From the NCBI RefSeq assembly GCF_002776525.5, contig NC_045436.1:49459313-49523312 (forward strand): a DNA stretch of 64,000 bases, given 5' to 3'. Every line of letters starts with the position of its first letter. Position 1 is the first letter of the stretch. Shown here piece after piece: positions 22,871-35,570 of the stretch. Origin of the DNA: Piliocolobus tephrosceles. Taxonomy: Eukaryota > Chordata > Mammalia > Primates > Cercopithecidae. The position numbers and the translations under genes were made by a program. Below the pieces are notes generated by a model that was not told the DNA's origin, ran no database searches, and saw only the letters and a list, made by a program, of their open reading frames with translations.

Positions 22871-23599
22871 TAATATGCTCTTGCTATAAGAACAAGAAAG
22901 TAAAAAATCGGTTTCAATTTGTAGAGAGGTAGTACTTTCTACACTGTTTTAAAGGAGAGTAATTAGTAAATAAAAGTAAAAGGTGAATAATTTTGTGAAA
23001 CTGTGTGAAAGTTACATATTTTCAATATTACGGACAATCTTTTGGCTTATGATAATTTTTCCCAAAGAAAAAGTTAAAATGTCAGAATTAACAGCATTTC
23101 AAGTGACAACATCTTAGAATGTGGCCTAAGAATGTAGACCTAAAGAATCAGTTGTAAGAATTTGCTTCATTTCTCTGTTTTGGGTGAATTATGTTTATTA
23201 AACTTGCATATTTAAATGAAAAAGCACAAGAAACTTTTTTAAAAGCCATGTTTGAATGCCAGCAAATATTTGAAAGAACAAATATAAGCTTGTTTTAACA
23301 ATTCTCTGCAAATTCCCTCCCTCCACATATCCCCCTGACAAATAGCCTTTGCAATGTGAGTACTTAGCTTGGGCATAAAGGACTGAATGTGAAGATGTGT
23401 AAAAGATCCATTGTCTAGGCTGCTCCTGGGTGATGGAAGTCACTTCTGAGGTGGGCTTAGCAGGAGGGCACATGCTCACTCACCAAGAGTGCATCCACAG
23501 ACCTCAGCTTCCATGTGCATTGATGATGGCTGTGGAAGCACATAGGTTGAAAATGCCCTTAGAGCTGCATGGCTGGACAGAACCTCTAGCTATTGTATG
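22871..23599. other. No gene or named repeat seen
   Basis: AT-rich sequence without a recognised element. No coding support. Confidence 0.45.
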
Positions 23600-23735
23600 G
23601 TTCGTCTCTCTCAGGAAATTGAAGTCCAGAGAAGCTGGGCAACTTTTCTAAATCACACAGGAAAATAAGATGGGAACTTGATTTGCCCTCTTCCTGGTCC
23701 AGAGTTCTTACTATCATTCTGCACAAAGATGTGAA
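23600..23735 (-). repeat. MIR-group SINE fragment
   Basis: Reverse MIR motifs: 'gaaattgaagtccagagaag', 'gggcaacttttctaaatca' with 'cacag', 'gggaacttgatttgccctc', 'ggtccagagttcttactat'. The order agrees with the reverse complement of the MIR core and 5' end. Confidence 0.65.
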
Positions 23736-23862
23736 TAGGGGTTAAGTAAAAAGGATTATATGGTCAAAAGGCTTGGGAAAACCTGGGTTCCGGATGTTAT
23801 ACAGGTGTCTTTCCTGCAAGATGTCTCAGAGCCTTCAATATCTTAAAAGGGGGATTATCGTG

Positions 23863-23945
23863 CAGCATTTCTCAGATTTATTTGACCATGGAACCCCTTT
23901 CTTCACTGAATGTGCTTTGGGTAAAAACTACTCTGTGCTATCCAT
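23863..23945. repeat. Possible hAT-type (MER) DNA transposon fragment
   Basis: 'gcagcatttctcagattta' and 'tttgaccatggaacccctt' resemble the terminal region of short hAT-like MER elements, whose inverted repeats start near CAG-G/C-TTTCTCA. The other end ('gctttgggtaaaaac') is only weakly similar. Low confidence. Confidence 0.3.
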
Positions 23946-24824
23946 TACTTGAATAGAGTACACAACATAAGAACTGAGAGAGAAAGTCACGGCATAAGCT
24001 CATAATATTTATAATAGCCATCTTGACCTGTATTTGAACTAGGGTTATACATTCTTCTCTTGAGTTAGTAGTGACAGATGAAGACAAGGAAGGAAAGGTA
24101 AAAATTGATTAAACTGCTTATTTAGTGGGCAGAGGGAAAAAGAGATGGGCATATTTTGTCTATTCTCAATTTCTTGACCCTTATAAAGAAGAGATGAATT
24201 TTTCTTCTGACTGTGCCTCCTGTCCCATTGCTTCTTGTCTGGCCTACACACATTTTGCTATTTCGAGAACCAAGTTAATCCATTGTTCTTTGCTGGGCAT
24301 CTTATTGATCTTCTGTGTTATTAATATTCACTTTTGGCTGCCAGATTAGCTCTAATGAACCATTTACGTTTATTTTTAGCACACTTAGAAAGTTGGGACG
24401 CATTATCCAGATTGCATTCTACTGTGCAGGAATTGTATCTGCAGAGAATGAGAAGCCTTGACTTTCCTCCTTTTTCCGATTTCCCTCACTTTAACTTTAC
24501 CCCAAACAGAAATAAAGGAAGTCTTCAATTTATGAACAGGCTGTTCCAATAGTTTTTTGGGTGGGAACTCAGAATTTATGTTCCCATAAAAACAGTGTTC
24601 CTAGGCTAACCCACTGAAAAAAATTTTACCCATAGTGATTTTAAAAGTATACATTTACATTTTATTTACAATAAAGGGGAAGCAATTTGGTTTCAAACAT
24701 CATAGAATTTATTTACCCCTGTTTGAAACAGGTCCTCCCCTCTCATGCTCACACTCACTTGCTGGAATTTGGAACTTCCTTTGGGTCCCTCCAGGGCTGT
24801 GGCGCAGTCTAGTGTAGGACTGGA
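23946..24824. other. No gene or named repeat seen
   Basis: Unassigned sequence, no coding support. Confidence 0.45.
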
Positions 24825-25010
24825 CCAAGAACTCTGGAGCCAGACTGTTGAGGTTAGCACTCCATCTCTGCTACTTCTGTGTTCCTGGTAGGCTATGTTA
24901 CCTTTTGGTGTCCCAGTTCCCACATCTCTAAAATGAGGATAATAATGGTATCCATCTCATAAGGCACCTGACACATAGAAAAGTGCTAATAGGTATTTGC
25001 TGTCATTTTA
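24825..25010 (+). repeat. MIR SINE
   Basis: 'actctggagccagactgttg', 'ccatctctgctacttctgt', 'cacatctctaaaatgagga', 'taataatggtatccatctc', 'cacctgacacatagaaaag' and 'tgctaataggtatttgctgt' give the whole MIR order from the 5' region to the 3' end. Confidence 0.88.
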
Positions 25011-25319
25011 ATGACAGTGCTGATGGAGTGGGGGTGGACCTGATGAGGCATTGGGATTCAGGACAGGACTCAAGCCAAACAAAACTGGAAGAAGGATTGG
25101 AATCAGTGGCACCAGGAAGTGGGGCAAGAAGGGAAGTTGGTGAGTAGATTTAGGAATGTTAAACTGGATAAAGAAGAGAAAATGAGATTCCCAATGCAGT
25201 TATGACCTGAGTAGGATTGGAGAAAAAAGGAATCAGAGAGGGAAGAGAAATTCTTGGGTCATTGTTTTAAAAATGAGAAAAAAAAATGAGGTAAGGAATA
25301 TGGGTAGATATTTTTGCCA

Positions 25320-25480
25320 CTTTTCAGCTTCAAGATGTAGGTCTAATTACTTAGCTACTTTGAACCTTATAAATTGGGAATAATAGTATTAACCTTGCAG
25401 GGATGTATAAAGATTGGAATAGTGTATCCGAAATGCCTGGCACACATTAGGTGTGTAAATAAATGATATTTGTTCTTACA
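25320..25480 (+). repeat. MIR SINE fragment
   Basis: 'taattacttagctactttga', 'taaattgggaataatagtat', 'gcagggatgtataaagatt', 'aaatgcctggcacacatta' and 'ggtgtgtaaataaatgata' match the 3' two-thirds of a MIR. Confidence 0.85.
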
Positions 25481-25589
25481 TAAAAGTTATGCTGCTAAAG
25501 TACTTCCAGCAAATTATTCTTTTTTTCCAACCCTAATTTCTATTACTTAAGCAATCCATACTCACTTCTAAAAAGTAGAAAATTAAAAA

Positions 25590-25685
25590 TAGTTAAGTAA
25601 CTTATCTAAGCTCACACAGTTATGGAATGGTAAAACTGGAATTCAGAGCTTGCAAGTGTAACTTCCAAAGCCCGTTCTCCTAAAT
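25590..25685 (-). repeat. MIR SINE fragment
   Basis: Reverse MIR motifs 'gttaagtaacttatctaagc', 'tcacacagttatggaatgg', 'aaaactggaattcagagct', and the end 'aaagcccgttctcctaaat'. Confidence 0.75.
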
Positions 25686-27359
25686 AACACACATTTTTGT
25701 AAGTCCCAGCAGGCACAGTTGTTTTATTTCACATGGCTGTACCTACAGAAGAGAAGCAGTCTTCTCTTCTCCACGTATTGTCTATTGTCATCTCTCTGTA
25801 ACTCCTTGGGTACTTTCAAAATGAGAAAGTGACCTACACCTGTGTTTCTCTGGATCGGTTGTCGTCTAGGAAGTATGTATTTGGCTTCAGTTTGTTTCAC
25901 TGGCAGTTTTTTGCAACTATCAGAGGATGGAATTTTGCTTTGTCATCTGACCCAAGCACAAACTTAGGTAAATTTATGAGAACAGGCCAATTTCTACAGA
26001 AAAGCTGACTCTAGTGAAAGATTTTTCTTCCCCAAGTCAATTTTTTAATTTGTATTTGATCTGTTCTGCATGGTGTTTGGCCCTCCTCTTTGCAAGTTTT
26101 GCAATTTCACTGTCCAACAAGCAGTATCTGATAGGAGTTTTAATAAGACTCTTCACCCTTCTTTGTGCTCAAGAAAATATTGTCAGCACTCTGCCATTCC
26201 CTCAGAAACAGGATCCCACCCACTCTGACATAGCTGTTCCACACAAGAAACCACACATGTAAACCCTAAACAAAGAGAGTTTGATGCCAAGGGTTATTTT
26301 TTCTCTTTATTCTGTAATATATTTATACACTTTTGCTTAATATCAAACTATTTGAAGTCATTATAAATAAATCCAGAAATATGTGCTTTATAGCCTCAAT
26401 ATGAGTAAATACCAGGCCAGAACTGACCAAATGCACAAACCAAAAACAAACAAAAAAATCAGCTTCAAATTAGATTTCATGGTGCAATTATTTCATGTGT
26501 TTCTGAAAACTGTTCTTTTAAAATATCTACTGTTTTCTTCCATCCTTTCAATTGTCTCCAAGTCTTCTGCCACCCCCACCTAGAAAAAGAGTCTTCTGTT
26601 TGCATTAGGACATTTACATAGGCATTTCTTTCCTGGAGAAATATGACTGCAGCTGAGATAGCACAGGCCTTGTTAATACTTAACACTGAATAAACAGGGC
26701 AGGTAATGACCATTGTAATACTTCCAAACGCAGTACAGCAACACAGTTGACAAAGGTCAGGAGGGAAAAAAATAGCATTGGTGTTTGCAGTGGGAAGAAT
26801 CTTCTGAAATGAGACTTGAGAAAACAGGCATACGTCCTGTGTCTTAAGGCCTTTGTTGAAGGGAAGACTACTAAGCTCCCTCTCAACTGGTGTTCCAAGA
26901 TTTGTAATCTCAATACTGAGAAAGATGGAAACATAAAGACAAACTTTAGTGCTAAGAAATTCTCACAGTACGTAGGGCTTTAATATTTCTTCAGATAAAT
27001 TAGGCAGCCAGATCAACTTACCTAAATATTGTATTAAAGGCACCCTTTTATGCCAACTTCACCCAAAACACTCCCAGCTGCTCGTTGTACACTGAAGTTA
27101 CACGATGTATCTTTTCAAGGACCCTGCAGTTTTTGCTGTAAAGGACTTCAGTGCTTCCTCTCAGGAGACACCTCTCAGATGAGGTGTTGTTTTCTGGAAA
27201 GGTGATTAAGTTCCTAGCTTGTATAGCAGTGGAAAGATTGAGGCTCTAACATATGTTTCAGAGAGCTGCCTTACGTTGTTGGCCACGTTCATAAGCAAGA
27301 CCCAGTCATCTGGGTGAATGAGGGGCTGCCCATTTTCCTAGGCCAGAGGTTTAAGAGTC
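25686..27359. other. Long stretch without recognisable gene or repeat
   Basis: No supportable coding frame and no repeat family recognised. Very old relics cannot be excluded. Confidence 0.45.
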
Positions 27360-27364
27360 TATTT

Positions 27365-27760
27365 GTTCATGCATTCATTCCTCACTCATTAGGTATTTAT
27401 AGAGTAGCATCTGCTATGGGTCAGGCTGTTTTCTCAGTGCTGGGGATAAATAGTGAACAAAACATTGTCAAAGAGCTTTGGGTCCAGTGGGGAAGATAGA
27501 CGAGTAAACAGATCATTGTAATATGGTGAAATAATTAATTACAGGGTGACTAAGGTATACTTCACTCAGGCTTCTGAGGGCCCTGAAAGGTTTTACATAA
27601 AAAGTGTCTTCGAAGCCCAAAGATTTGTTAGGATTTTGTCAGTGTTGGGTAGGGAGAGTTTTCTAAACTGAAAAAACATATCCAAATTCGTGGAAAAAGA
27701 GTGTGGTCAGTTAGGGGAACTGAAAGTAGTTCAGTGTGGGCAGAGGGCAGAGTCAACCTA
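27365..27760 (-). repeat. L2 LINE 3' end
   Basis: Reverse L2 order: 'catgcattcattcctcactc', 'ggtatttatagagtagcat', 'gtcaggctgttttctcagt' and 'gctggggataaatagtgaac', 'aaaacattgtcaaagagct', then 'gtccagtggggaagatagac'. The more distal part to 27760 is weaker. Confidence 0.8.
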
Positions 27761-28845
27761 AAAGATTAGTGAACAGAAAACAATTAGAACCCAAGTTCGT
27801 CAAGAGGTTGAGGTTTAAACAACAATTTGGAAAAGAGAAAAAAAATTATTCTTCAGTTACTAATTTTGCATAATTAGCAATTTGAATTGAGAGGTTTTGT
27901 AAGACTTCATTTATTTTAAGTAATTTTTTCATTTTTCTTGTCTTTTTAATTTCTAGTTTATTGTCAGTTATGACTGCTCTGTGTTAATTATAATCATGAA
28001 AAGTTGAGAAAACATATATGTGCCCCCGCATTAAGAGATTAGTTACGTAAGTTATAATAAGTTAAAAACACCGTGTCCCAAAACATTATGTACGAAACAT
28101 TAAACTAAGCCCATTTATTTAAAACATAAAATCATAAAAACATGATTAGCAGAAACCATTTCTATTTTATCTTCTTGCCTCTCTAAGTGCAAAGTACCTG
28201 ATAATAGACTTCCAAAAATTCTTGTGGATGAATTAATGAATGAATGGAAAAAAAGTAAGCATGGCTACAAGCACCTATTGGACTTTACCTTCCACAAAGA
28301 AATGCAGAAAAGTTGACAGAATATTTTGATTAATATTCGCTTGGAGTTTGTAACTCAGGACCAAATAACTGTCCTTTGCTTTTTCCTATTCCTTCCATGT
28401 AGTGACATTATTAATATATTAAGATAAACAAGCTTGTTTTCTTCTTTAAAGCATTTGCTCTTTCACTGCTACAAAAATATTAGTTTATACTTTTGTTTGA
28501 TCTTTCCATGAGTAGATACATGTATATTTGCTTCTAATATTCACACATTTATTTTCTATTTTGACACTGTTGTGTAAAGCGTTTTTTTTTTTTTTTATTA
28601 TGTGTTATACATTTGTTTGGCTTGGTGTGGTTAGATATACCAGCAGAAGCTGCCACATAAAAAAGGGGAACATCCAGAGGTTTAAATTAGAATCTGAGTA
28701 GTTCTCAAATTAAAATTTTAGGTTATTTGAATTGGAGATACCTACACCAGCAGTTGTCTGTAGAAGCCCAGTTAGGCTTAATAGAAAATTAACCCGACTC
28801 TAACGAGCACTAATAATCTAGCTTATTCATTTCTTTTTTTTATTT
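27761..28845. other. No gene or named repeat seen
   Basis: Very AT-rich. A T(16) run lies near 28581-28596. 27985-28160 could be a relic of an old LINE 3' end, but the resemblance is too weak to list. Confidence 0.4.
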
Positions 28846-31395
28846 TTAAAATTAACCTTTTTATTTTGAGATAACTGTAGATTCACATGCAGTTGTAAGG
28901 CGTGATACAGACAGATCTCATGTATTCTTAGCCCAATTCCCCCCAATGGTAATATTTTGAAAAACTATAGCACAGTGTAACAACCAGGTATTAACATTGA
29001 TACAATCAAGATACAGAACATTTCCCTAACCACTAGAATCTCTCATATTGCCGTGTTATAGCTACACCTATTTTTCCTCCAGCCCCCTTTCTTAACCACT
29101 AGATACTCATTTTTGTAGTTTTGTCATTTCAAGAAGGTTATATAAACAGAATCACATACTGTAACCTTTGGGGATAGGTTTTTCTTTTTTTTCCTGCTCA
29201 GCATGATTCTCTGTTGTGTGTATCAATAGTTCATTCTTTTTTATTGCTGAGTAGTATGCCATAATGTAGATATACAATACTTTGTTTAAGCATTCATCCC
29301 TTGAAAGATAATTTGGGCTTTTTATAGGTTTTGGTTATTTATGAATAAAGCTGATATGAGCAATAATATACAGGGTTTTCTAGGGATATAATTTTTATTT
29401 TTTGGGGATAAACATCCAGGAGTACAACTGCTTAGTCATATGGTAGTTGTGTGTTTAGTTTTTAAAGAAACTGCCTATTTTCAATAGGGGCTGTATTATT
29501 TTACTTTTCTACCAGCAATGTACGAATGGTCCATCTCTCTAAATCTTTGCCAGTATTTGGTAGTGTCACTGTTTTTTTATTTTAGCCATTCTGCTAAGTG
29601 TATAGTGATGTCTCATTGTGGCCTTAATTTGCATTTCCCTGGTGGCTAATGATGTTGAACATCTTTTCGTGTGCTTATGTGCCATCTGTATGTCATCTTC
29701 AGTGAAATGTCTGTTCAAGTCTTTTGCCCATATTCTAATTGGAATGTTTTCTTACTGCTGTGTTTTGAGAATTCTTTATACAGTCTAGATAGAAATCCTT
29801 GTTAGATACATGGTTTGCAAATATTTTCTCCCAACATGTGATTGTTTTTTCATTCTCTTAAGAGAATCTGTCACAGAACAAAAGATTTTTCACAGAACAA
29901 AACTTATCAAATTGTCCTTGACTCGTTATGCTTTTGGTGTTGACTTTAAGAGTTCTTTGCTAGCTCTAGCTCCCAAAGATTTTCTCTTACTTTTTTTTTC
30001 TAAAATCTTTATAGTTTTACATTTTACATTTAAGTTTGTGATCCATTTTGAGATAGTTTTTGTATAAGGTGTGAGGTTTAGGTAAAGGTGGGTATTTTTG
30101 GTTTGGTTTTGTTTATCGTTTGTTTTGCCGATGAATGTTTAGTTGCTCTAGCCCATTTGTTGAAAAGTCTGTCCTTCCTCCATGAAATTGCTTTTGCAAC
30201 TTTGTCAAAAATAAATTGAACATATTTGTGTTATGTGGATCTATTTCTGGGTTCTGTATCCTGTTTCATTGATCTGGTGTTTGTCTCTTCACTAGTACCC
30301 CACGGTGTTGATTACCATAACTATATATACAGTAGTAAGTCTTGAAATCAGGTATACTGATGCCTTCTACTTTATTCTTTTTTTTTCAAAATTGTTTCCA
30401 TTATTTCAGTCTCTTTGCATTTTCATACACATTTTAGAATATTTGTCTTTATCTACAAATCTATTGCTGGGATTTTGATAAGAACTGTTTTAAACTTGTA
30501 TATCAAGTTAAGGAAAATTCACATCTTACTATGTTGTCTTCCAATCCATTAATGCGGTATGCCTCTCCATTTATTTAGATCTTCTTTGATCTTTTCATCA
30601 GAATTTTTTAGTTTTCAGCACATAAGTCCTGTACCTAAATATTTCATCTTTTAGTAAGTATAAATGATATTCTATTCTCAACTTTGGTGCTCACATATTT
30701 TTTGCTAGGACATAGAAATATAAATTATATTTTGTATGCTAATCTTGTATCCTGTTATCTTGCTGGACTCACTAGTTTTAGGAGGTCCTTTTTTTTTAAA
30801 GCTCTCTTGGGATTTTCCATTTACACAGTCATGTCATTCATAAACAGGAAGCAATCCTTTTTCATCCGTATACTTTTATTTTTATGTATTTTTTTTTAGA
30901 CGGAGTCTTGCTGTGATGCCCAGGCTGGAGTGCAGTGGCACAATCTGGGCTCACTACAATTGCCACCTCCTGGGTTAAAGCGATTCTCATGCCTCAGCCT
31001 CCTGAGTAGCTGAGATTACAGGCGTGTACCACCACATGTGGCTAATTTTTGTATTGTAGTTGAGATAGGGTTTCACCACGTTGGCTAGGCTGGTCTCAAA
31101 CTCCTAACCCCAAGTGATCCACCCACCTCGGCCTCCCAAAGTGCTGGGATTACAGGTGTGAGCCACCACACGTGGCCCATGTGTATACTTTTAATTTTCT
31201 TTTCCTGCCTTATTGTCCTGGCTAGCACTTCCAACACTTTGTTGAATAACAGGAGTGAGAACAGACATCCTTGCCTTGTTCCTGGTATTAGGGAGAAAGC
31301 ATTTGGTCTTTCAACAATAACTATTTTAATGATAGATTGTTTTTAGATGCTCTTCATCAATTTGAGGAAGTTTCTCTCCATTTCTAAAAATTAAG
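28846..31395 (-). mobile_element. Ancient L1 (L1M-type) LINE: 3' UTR and C-terminal part of ORF2
   Basis: Reading the minus strand, the element starts within the ORF2 reverse transcriptase region and runs to its 3' UTR. Landmarks on the plus strand: 'taactgtagattcacatgc' in the 3' UTR near 28872; the ORF2 C-terminal region as 'tttgcatttccctggtggc' near 29629; 'tgaagatcttcttt'-like thumb and palm sequence around 30580; and 'gagtgagaacagacatcct' near 31253, which on the reverse strand codes the block corresponding to GCPLSPLLFNIVLEVL. Its 5' truncation lies near 31395. It has many stops and frameshifts and is interrupted by the Alu at 30885-31177. A dead, diverged copy. Confidence 0.9.
30885..31177 (-). 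mobile_element. AluS-type SINE inserted into the L1, with target-site duplication
   Basis: Reverse Alu from 'tttttttagacggagtcttg' to 'cacacgtggcc'. 'ccaagtgatccacccacct' and 'gttggctaggctggtctca' suggest an older S (or J/S border) copy. Flanks 'catccgtatacttttattt' (from 30863) and 'catgtgtatacttttaatt' (from 31178) are an imperfect duplication of about 20 bp. The L1 sequence continues across it. Confidence 0.92.
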
Positions 31396-32261
31396 AATTT
31401 GAAGAGTAAGAAGTTTGAATATTATAAATCTTACAGGTTATTATTGTTTAGCTTAAGAAATTATAGAGCGTCTGTTCTTGCTAGTTAGTTATGTCTTCAG
31501 GACTGATGCAAGACACGGTAACCCAGAGCGATGGACCTCCTTTTTATTGATGCTTCATGATTTTAAATTTCATTCTCTTTTTTCTTTGTGTACTTAACTT
31601 TGCTTTTCTTTTTCTGACTTTTTACTTTTAAAAAGTACATTGGTAGACAATACTTCAGTGTTGTAATTGGTCAGTGGAAGACTTAATACATACTCTAAAA
31701 TAATGTATGCTTACAAGGAATATATACAAATATTTCAAAGAGCTATCTGAAAATTAGTTTCAAATGGGATTCAAACTAATCTTTATTTGATTTGTACTTG
31801 CCTCATTTTCACTTTAAATTTTTAATTACTTTTTAAATTTTTTGAATTTTTGAATTTTGAAGTACTTTTCACTTTTAATTCGAATGTACAACTTTACTTT
31901 CTTCTATAAAATTTAATATTGCCAGACCAACTTACTTGGATGTCTACTTTTATAAAATAATGCCAGCTTTTCCATTCTTCCTCTACACATATAATTAGGT
32001 CGTTCAGTATTTCAGACTTTTTGGTATTCTAGTGTCCCTAAGGAAGGGAGTGATTGAAGTTTACCACTTCCTATGACATTAATACTGAACTTAAACATCT
32101 TCAAGGCAAGGTGTGAACACAGAACAAATATATCTTCAAGTTATGAGCAACAGCAACAACAAAAAACTAATTCACACAGATTTACTCTATTGTAACCTAC
32201 CACATCACTCAGCAATGTAAAATTGTTTTCGTCATTATATATTCTTCTGTATCATCATTTA
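31396..32261. other. No gene or named repeat seen
   Basis: AT-rich, T-rich runs, no coding support. The direct 5' flank of the minus-strand L1 lies here. Confidence 0.45.
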
Positions 32262-32350
32262 CACTCTAAGCATCATGAAGGCAGGTATCATTTCTTTTTT
32301 ATTTACCTCATGTACCTGAGGCACTCGGTGAATATTTGTCGAATGACTAA
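32262..32350 (+). repeat. L2 LINE 3' end fragment
   Basis: 'cactctaagcatcatgaagg' and 'caggtatcatttctttttt', then 'acctgaggcactcggtgaat' and 'atttgtcgaatgac', match the last ~90 bp of L2 ('gtaagctccatgagggcagg ... gctcaataaatatttgttgaatg'). Confidence 0.75.
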
Positions 32351-32949
32351 TTTCTGATGTCTGTGGTATTCCATTGTTTGGACACACCATTGTTTAGTTA
32401 AGCAGCCTCTTTCTTTTGGGCATTTAGGCCGTTCCTAGTTTTTGCAATAGTAAACGTGTAACTAATCTTTCCAGCCCCTCCTACTTTGATGAGTCATCTC
32501 ATTTTACATTATGTCTACATTCGACTTCTGGACATCCATATTTTTTCATCATTTATTGTGCTTTGTCATTTTAATTTCTCTACTTTCTGGTTGGTTGGAT
32601 ATTTATGTCAAGCTGCTTAACAAATGAGCATATGGCATTGCTTTACTGCTTTACTCTAGTGTTGAAAGTCAGAACAGTGTTAGATGATGAGCCCTTTAGA
32701 AGAATTTAGAAAGAAGTTGACTAGAAAAGTTGTAAAAGTTGTGAACTATGTAAGGCCAATTTAGGAGATCACAGAAAGGTGGTTCCACATTGTGGAGCAT
32801 CTGTAATGTTGCTCCTGCAAAGATTGGCTTTGCCCATACCACTGAAGGAAGTCTCATCCCATTCTCAAGTACTTTCAGAACAACTGAAAGTATAGTGGGA
32901 TCCATACCACATTCCTATCAGAAGGTCCAAAGAATCTCAGCACCACCCT

Positions 32950-33080
32950 TAATATACCTTTGCTGAATATCTGTTATGGTCCAGAAGGGTTCTCTGTTGG
33001 GGACTGTGGAGAGGCACCTGGATACCCAAAACACAGTGCTTGTCCTCAAGTAACTTGCCCACTGGGGATGGGCAAGTAAG
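32950..33080 (-). repeat. Possible L2 LINE fragment
   Basis: 'ttgctgaatatctgttatgg', 'tggggactgtggagaggca', and 'gtgcttgtcctcaagtaact' with 'tgcccactggggatggg' recall the reverse L2 pattern. The match is loose. Confidence 0.3.
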
Positions 33081-33124
33081 ACTGAAGCCCTGTGGCATTC
33101 TGGTCGGAGCTCATGCTGCAGAAA

Positions 33125-33290
33125 TGGACACACTTGGGTCTGAATCAGGCTTTTTCTTGGTTGTTTGACTTTAAGCAAGTAATCTAATTTCCATAAAGCT
33201 CAGTTTATTCATGTAGAAAATGAAAATAATAGTGTCAAAGGTTATTTTGAAGAATACATGGAAAAATGCAAATAAGATTCAGAAAAAAAG
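33125..33290 (+). repeat. MIR SINE
   Basis: 'cacttgggtctgaatcaggc', 'gtttgactttaagcaagta', 'aagctcagtttattcatgt', 'agaaaatgaaaataatagtg', and 'attttgaagaatacatgga' give the MIR core and 3' order. Confidence 0.7.
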
Positions 33291-33469
33291 TTTGGCATGA
33301 GGTGGGTGTATATTTTTCCTTGCAAAAGAAAACCGGGCACAAAAGTCAGTATGGTATCATGTGAGAGATAACATAGGATTTGCAGTAACAGAGAGACTAC
33401 TTAATGGCTAGTGAGAGTGAGGAGGATGTTATGGAAAAATGTAGAAAATCACTTGCATCTTAAAGAACA

Positions 33470-33595
33470 GTTAGGATTGCAGGTGGCTGAGGGACAAGCA
33501 AGGAAGATATTCCAGAGGAAGAAATGGCATATGCATAGGCAAGGGGAAGAATGGCAGGCTGTGTTCATGGACTGTAGGGAGACAAGATGGCAAGG
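33470..33595 (-). repeat. L2 LINE fragment
   Basis: 'gatattccagaggaagaaat', 'ggcatatgcataggcaagg', and 'ggctgtgttcatggactgt' follow the reverse L2 pattern ('gcattccaggcagagggaa', 'gcaaaggccctg', 'gtgttcgaggaac'). Confidence 0.5.
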
Positions 33596-35252
33596 GTGAA
33601 GGCGGACTGAGATGCATGTGTGCCCCTGGCAAGCTAATCATTTGACTTCTTAAAAATTTGACGTTTTCTAGTGGGAGAGTAAAGGAAAGAATGGTTTTCT
33701 ATTAATAAAATAGGTATACCCAAATAGTTCTTTCTTTACCTTCAAAATAAGATGTCTGTTATATGCTGTGAATGCAACATGACATTTTAACCTATTTGGA
33801 CTTGTCTTTCATTTTTACAATTTTTAAAAAAGCACTCATAATTGGATACGATTAGTCGTACTCAGCATGGATAGAGGTCATTTCCGTGGATGCCGGCACT
33901 TGATCTCTTTGCTCAGGGTATATCGTGTGCTTTTATGGGAATGGCTCTTGTTTACATTTTACCAATGAGTAAGGAGTTTGAGGGTAGAAACCTGAGTTAA
34001 TTGGCGCTGTATTTCTGATTGATTAGTGGTGTTTCAGTGCCCTCTATGGGATGGTACCAGGGCAGTTGTCTCATTGGGTATCTGCATAATTGGACTCAGG
34101 ATGAAGGAGAGGAGTAGAACCTAGACCTCAAGAGGTGGTTAGGGCCACATCCTGGGGAAGCTTGACTGGCTGCATATAAAGGTACAGATTTTAAATTATT
34201 AAGCAAAGCGGTCTCTAGAAAGGGTGTTAAACAAGTGCCCAACATGGAACTTAGAAACATTTTATTTGGTGGTGAAGTTCATGAGAGAATGAAGGCAGGA
34301 AGCTGATGTGGTGGTCACTTTACAAGTGTGAGGTCCTAAGTGCTGGCCTTGGACAGGAGTAAAGTGAATGGGAGGAAACTGAGAACTGTAGGCAAGAGGA
34401 AGAAAAAACTGATGGACTGGACGACTGATTGCATGCAGGAGGCTGGGAAGAGGGAGCATGCTGAGACAACAGAGATCTTGAGTCTCGTTGACCTTCCAGG
34501 TATGTCTGTCACCTACAGCCTATAACGTTCATGATTTATGTCCTCTGACACATAAAATATAGCAGGTTATTTTCTACCTCGCAGAAACCAAACCAAAGCT
34601 TAAATTTCACAAGCAAAACTTGTTTTTCACTCTATACAATATTAATTCTTTTCTTTTCCTCATTGAATAGCTACAAAATAAAATTTTTTGGGTTGCCAAA
34701 CTTGCAAGAATTCTGTTTTTCAAAACTTTGTATTTTAAAGACCCCTTCCTTGCAATAAAATATGGCTGATTGAAGAGGCATTGTATAATAGGTGATTGCC
34801 TAAAACATCTGTACACTTTTTTTTTGAGATTTAGATCACTTCTGTAATGTATGATAAAAATTAACTTAGACTTACTGATTTGGAACTTTTAATAATTTAG
34901 GCAGGAAGAAATTTCCATTGTAATTCTCCATAAAAAAAGTTTTTCCTCCCTTTTCTCCTTTTTTCAGTGGTGGAAAGTTTAAAGTGGATTAAATATGAGA
35001 ACGAATCATTAATTGCACTTTGGAAAAGTGCTTAGTATGCTAAAACACCTGTCCTCTGTATATACAGAAACTACAGTGCACAAACAGGCAGAGAGGTTTA
35101 GCCAAACCTGAAGCAAAAGTAAAAATAATTAGGGCCATTAGTTCACCTGAGCCACTCCTCAACCTACCATAAAAACAAGAAAACCGATCAATGTCTTTTC
35201 TCTGTTTGGTAAAGTCATCAAAGTAAAGTTTTTAAGGCCTATTTGTCTCATT
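33596..35252. other. Long stretch without recognisable gene or repeat
   Basis: No coding support, no named repeat. The flanks are AT-rich. Confidence 0.45.
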
Positions 35253-35269
35253 CATATATATATATATAT

Positions 35270-35559
35270 TTTTTTTTTTTTGGGAGACAGAGTCTAGCCC
35301 TGTCACCCAGGCTAGAGTGCAATGGTGCAATCTTGGCTTACTGCTACCTCCGTCTCCCGGGTTCAAGCGATTCTCTTGCCTCAGTCTCCTGAGTTAACTG
35401 GGATTACAGGCACTTGCCACCATGCCCGGCTACTTTTTGAATAGAGATGGGGTTTTGCCTTGTTGGCCAGGCTGGTCTTGAACTCCTGACCTCAACTGAT
35501 CTGCCCACCTCGGCCTCCCAAAGTGCTGGGATTACAACCTTGAGCCACTGCGCCTGGCC
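35270..35559 (-). mobile_element. AluS-type SINE next to a (TA)n tract
   Basis: Reverse Alu from a T-rich tail and 'gggagacagagtctagccc' to 'ctgcgcctggcc'. A (TA)n tract (35253-35269) precedes the tail, and flanks 'tcatatatat' (near 35251) and 'tcgtatatatt' (35560-35570) probably are the target-site duplication. The linker region is shortened ('ctactttttgaatagagatg'). Confidence 0.9.
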
Positions 35560-35570
35560 TCGTATATATT

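Noticed and set aside
32360..32470. Possible reverse L1 3' fragment ('gggcatttaggccgttccta')
   Set aside because: The similarity to the L1 block 'gggttgtttccagttttt' is too weak over too short a span.
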